A program made the translations under genes and the position numbers. Positions 13,686-15,861 of a stretch of 15,861 bases of DNA are shown here, piece after piece; the stretch's first letter is position 1, and each line of letters begins with the position of its first letter. Source of the DNA: an uncultured Microbacteriaceae bacterium (GTDB lineage Bacteria; Actinomycetota; Actinomycetes; Actinomycetales; Microbacteriaceae); the NCBI GenBank assembly GCA_903907615.1, contig CAIVOR010000079.1, forward strand, positions 1-15,861. Reading direction: 5' to 3'. Under the pieces are notes generated by a model. The model was not told the DNA's origin and did not search any database. It saw only the letters and a program-made list of their open reading frames with translations.

Positions 13686-14306
13686 TCAACTGAGTCTGGC
13701 GCGCACGATGCGGAGCAATCTCGATTCAAATTCTTCGAAGGTTTCGCCTTCATCGTTGAGAAAGGTGCCTCCATACATCGACCGAAACACGACTTCTGTG
13801 TAGAGCGTCTGGCACACCTCAAATGCGTTTCGAGGGTCGTTGCCGGGCAGGAGGTCCGCCATGGCTTGAACAAGGGCACGAGATTGCGCTGAGCCTCGAC
13901 CCAACAACGATTCATTGACGGATGCGTACCTGATCACGGGTTGCAAGAAAGCCTTATGTTCCTCAAACGTCTTTGCCACAACATCAATAACGGCTGAGAG
14001 CCGCGACACGGATTCACTTGGCGCACGTGCGGCCGCCTCAAGGTACGAGTCCTGAGTTGTGAGCACGTTCTGCATGCCTCTTTCATAGACGGCCCAGAAG
14101 AGTCCACTGAGTCCGTCAACGCGGGAGTAAATGGTGGGGGCCGTCACCTGTGCCTCTTTACAGACCGCAGTGATTGTCATTGCTTCCCAACCGCCCTCGA
14201 CCAGAAGCTTTGTTCCCGCCTCGAGAATTCGCTCCCAGGAATCGATGCTTCGCGCTTGGCGAGGCCTGCGAACGCCAGAAGGTTGTTGCCCGGCAGGTGA
14301 AGTCAT
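13686..14306 (-). CDS. TetR/AcrR-family transcriptional regulator
   Basis: 206-residue one-domain DNA-binding repressor type. The N-terminal HTH at about 43-65 reads MTITAVCKEAQVTAPTIYSRV and is preceded by helix 1 (RSIDSWERILEAGTKLLVEGGW). The remaining helices (75-206) are a ligand-binding domain without a recognisable subclass. It is the second gene of a minus-strand unit behind the flavin monooxygenase, so it most likely senses that enzyme's substrate or product. ATG 14306 has AGGA seven bases upstream but sits in the loop of a 12-bp inverted repeat; ATG 14336, ten codons earlier, has AAGG and lies seven bases after the monooxygenase stop, giving a 216-residue coupled product. Both are plausible. 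The stop codon abuts the duplicated tRNA end. Confidence 0.85.
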   Translation of the reverse strand: MTSPAGQQPSGVRRPRQARSIDSWERILEAGTKLLVEGGWEAMTITAVCKEAQVTAPTIYSRVDGLSGLFWAVYERGMQNVLTTQDSYLEAAARAPSESVSRLSAVIDVVAKTFEEHKAFLQPVIRYASVNESLLGRGSAQSRALVQAMADLLPGNDPRNAFEVCQTLYTEVVFRSMYGGTFLNDEGETFEEFESRLLRIVRARLS

Positions 14307-14326
14307 AGTTCCATCCTGCCGGGCAA
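14286..14326. promoter_or_regulatory. 12-bp perfect inverted repeat spanning the tetR start codon
   Basis: TTGCCCGGCAGG (14286-14297) and CCTGCCGGGCAA (14315-14326) are perfect complements around 17 bases that contain ATG 14306; the AGG of its ribosome site is the top of the stem. On the minus-strand mRNA this would hide the start region, or as DNA serve as an operator. No T-run follows, so a terminator is less likely. Confidence 0.5.
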
Positions 14327-14343
14327 TTCCGTGCATTGGTGCC

Positions 14344-15555
14344 TTAAGCCGGAATCAACACGCTCTCGCCCATTTCGGCCAGCTGATCCTGGATTTCTTT
14401 CGGGCTGCGCTCACCAATCTGCTTCTGCAGGAACTTCGTGTTGTCGAAGAAGAAGTCCCGAACGGGCCTGAGGAATGCCGGGGCATGGTGGAACATCTGC
14501 CCCAGCTGGTAGGCCATCTGGACCTGCGTTGTGGTGTGCGGGATGCGTGGCGTTTCGTAGGCCACCAAGGCCGCCGCCACTGCGGCGGTATCCGCGAGGT
14601 CCACCTTGGCAAGATGTTGCGCAATGAAATAACCGTCACAGATGGACATGCCGGCGCCGTAAGCGGCGTACGGAGAGGTTGCGTGTGCCGCGTCTCCGGC
14701 GATCGTGACACGCCCCTTCGACCACTTCTTGAGCGGAACGCGGTCGCGAATGACCCAGTGTTGAATGTTCTGCTTCGGGGTTCCCGCAATCAATGCTTGC
14801 AGCGGCCCCGACGTGAACGGCTTCGCCAGCTCGGCTGCGCGAGCAGCAAGATCGTCGGCTGGCGGCAGGGTAGCGTCACGACCTTCGAGTACCCACCATT
14901 GGGCCCCATCCTTGCCTTTGGTTCGGATGGCGGTGTAACTACCTTGAACCTTGTCGCTGTGGGCCACAACGCACTCGCCCATCGGCGTCCCCTTCGGCAC
15001 GTTGAGCGTGAAGCCGCCGATGATTTGAAGATTGTGCTCTCGCTTGGGGGATGAACCCCAGAGCTTTTCGCGCACCATGGAGTCGATGCCGTCGGCTCCA
15101 ATGAGAATCGGTGTGTTCACCGTCGACCCATCGGCAAGAGTCAACTCAACGTGAGTGCCTTTGTCGACGAAGTTCGTGAGGTCAACCCCGAATTTGATCA
15201 TTCCCTTGGGGACTGCTTCGAGCATGCGCGAATAGAGGTCTGGGCGCAGCATCCCAATGAAACCGCCGCCATAGTCGCGGATAACCTCAGGCCGTAGTTG
15301 AACATCGGCCCGGATCTTTCCCTTGGTGTTTTGAAAAGTCGAGTGGCAGGGTGCGCCAAGGTCAACGGTGTTAACTCCGATGAGGTTGAGGGCCTTGATT
15401 GCGGGCGGCCACAGGTTCAGGATGTTGCCCGCGGGTCGAGCTTCTTTATAGCGCTCAAAGACGACGACGTCTTTGCCTGCCGTGTGCAGGGCGAGCGCCG
15501 TAGCCATTCCGGCAGGGCCGGCACCGAGTACAACAATGGGGTTCTTCGAAGACAA
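14344..15555 (-). CDS. FAD-dependent class A flavoprotein monooxygenase
   Basis: 403-residue p-hydroxybenzoate-hydroxylase-type enzyme that uses NAD(P)H and O2 to hydroxylate an organic, often aromatic, substrate. Diagnostic motifs: dinucleotide-binding GAGPAG (11-16), the DG motif GADGIDSMVRE (153-163) and the FAD-ribityl GD motif VTIAGDAAHATSP (283-295). The substrate is unknown; relatives include salicylate, hydroxybenzoate and antibiotic-modifying hydroxylases. The start is TTG 15555: an ideal AAGGAGGAG (plus-strand 15561-15569) sits five bases upstream and the first residues MSSKNPIVVLGAGPAG place the FAD site at the family-typical N-terminus; extension upstream runs through the divergent promoter. 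Followed by tetR; divergent from a VOC protein. DNA here is lower in G+C than the core genes (see findings). Confidence 0.9.
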   Translation of the reverse strand: MSSKNPIVVLGAGPAGMATALALHTAGKDVVVFERYKEARPAGNILNLWPPAIKALNLIGVNTVDLGAPCHSTFQNTKGKIRADVQLRPEVIRDYGGGFIGMLRPDLYSRMLEAVPKGMIKFGVDLTNFVDKGTHVELTLADGSTVNTPILIGADGIDSMVREKLWGSSPKREHNLQIIGGFTLNVPKGTPMGECVVAHSDKVQGSYTAIRTKGKDGAQWWVLEGRDATLPPADDLAARAAELAKPFTSGPLQALIAGTPKQNIQHWVIRDRVPLKKWSKGRVTIAGDAAHATSPYAAYGAGMSICDGYFIAQHLAKVDLADTAAVAAALVAYETPRIPHTTTQVQMAYQLGQMFHHAPAFLRPVRDFFFDNTKFLQKQIGERSPKEIQDQLAEMGESVLIPA

Positions 15556-15560
15556 TTTAA

Positions 15561-15569
15561 CTCCTCCTT
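15561..15569 (-). promoter_or_regulatory. Strong ribosome binding site fixing the TTG start of the monooxygenase
   Basis: Read on the minus strand as AAGGAGGAG, then TTAAA, then TTG. This is the best ribosome binding site in the window and decides for the TTG start over any longer reading. Confidence 0.75.
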
Positions 15570-15609
15570 GAGTTGGTGTGACTGTGAGCGTAGCTCCTTT
15601 CGCAAAAAA

Positions 15610-15624
15610 TATAAAGCCTTTATA
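15610..15624. promoter_or_regulatory. Operator candidate TATAAAG-C-CTTTATA
   Basis: Perfect palindrome with 7-bp arms and a single central base, in the 102-base gap between the divergent monooxygenase and VOC genes. -10-like hexamers overlap it on both strands (TATAGT 15621-15626 plus; TATATT 15613-15608 minus), so a bound protein would block both promoters. The adjacent TetR regulator is the natural candidate ligand; that link is inference. Confidence 0.5.
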
Positions 15625-15657
15625 GTTATTCTCACGGCTAACGAAAAGAGACACAGA

Positions 15658-15861
15658 ATGTCCATTACGAAAATCGATTGGGTCGCAACAAAACTCACGG
15701 ATCAGTCCCTGGATTCGGCACGTTCGTTTGGCGCGGCGCTCGGGCTGAGCGTCATCGTGGACACTCCAACTCAACTCATGATGCAAGCGCCTGATGGCGG
15801 CGTTGTCGAGTTTTGTTCAACGGACTACGACGGTCCCGCTCACCTTTTTGAACGGCATGAC
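15658..15861 (+). CDS. VOC (glyoxalase/dioxygenase-fold) family protein, 5' part only
   Basis: The first 68 codons from ATG 15658 are open to the window edge. The reading begins MSITKIDWVATKLTDQSLDS, continues ARSFGAALGLSVIVDTPTQL and then QAPDGGVVEFCSTDYDGPAH, which follows the beta-alpha-beta-beta-beta pattern of the vicinal oxygen chelate fold (the aaLGL turn and a later VEF metal-ligand-like Glu). Members include glyoxalase I, extradiol dioxygenases and antibiotic-binding proteins; the visible part cannot separate these. AAAAGAG precedes the ATG by about seven bases, a modest ribosome site. Divergence from a flavin monooxygenase with a shared operator candidate suggests a joint catabolic or protective role. 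Confidence 0.65.
   Translation, partial: MSITKIDWVATKLTDQSLDSARSFGAALGLSVIVDTPTQLMMQAPDGGVVEFCSTDYDGPAHLFERHD

Noticed and set aside
15556..15786. N-terminal extension of the monooxygenase to 15786
   Set aside because: It would cross the divergent promoter and the VOC gene; the TTG at 15555 with an ideal ribosome site starts the FAD motif at the usual place.

Overview
The window looks like a chromosomal segment of a high-GC actinobacterium, most probably Microbacteriaceae (Actinomycetota). The basis is GTP-type PEP carboxykinase, the order eno - FtsB/DivIC - DUF501 - signal-bearing S8 peptidase, a RamB-like XRE regulator, use of GTG/TTG starts, and coding DNA of roughly 60% G+C. Genus cannot be read from the sequence.

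Layout. (1) 1-2540: the 5' part of a RamB-like XRE regulator (minus strand) diverges from pckG (gluconeogenic PEP carboxykinase). The 147-base gap between them holds a good minus-strand promoter and two palindromes. A 15-bp terminator hairpin follows pckG. (2) 2620-3285: mazG, a house-cleaning NTP pyrophosphohydrolase. (3) 3317-6963: a lipid/acyl-CoA module. A 3-hydroxyacyl-CoA dehydrogenase and an NmrA-like NAD(P)-binding protein form a minus-strand pair, divergent from an acyl-CoA synthetase that appears to be leaderless. (4) 6969-12070: a plus-strand run of core genes, hisS, eno, ftsB-like, DUF501 and an S8 serine peptidase with a signal peptide and C-terminal anchor; the last three overlap by a few bases. 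(5) 12124-13440: ndh, type II NADH dehydrogenase. (6) 13467-13685: a tRNA-Leu(UAA) with an unusually short variable loop, a strong hairpin directly behind it, and 144 bases downstream an exact 20-bp copy of the tRNA 3' end. (7) 13686-15861: a visibly lower-GC accessory module, with a TetR regulator and a class A flavin monooxygenase (minus strand) divergent from a VOC/glyoxalase-fold protein cut by the window edge, and a TATAAAG-C-CTTTATA operator candidate between them.

How it fits together. Regions 1-5 are central carbon metabolism (PEPCK, enolase, NDH-2), translation, division and cell-envelope functions. Region 6 has the look of a tRNA integration site, with region 7 as the likely acquired part: a small, locally regulated oxidative catabolism or detoxification unit of unknown substrate. 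No CRISPR array, insertion sequence, integrase or rRNA is visible. The best leads are the short-arm tRNA-Leu(UAA), the duplicated tRNA 3' end with its adjacent module, and the two operator-like palindromes in the divergent promoters.
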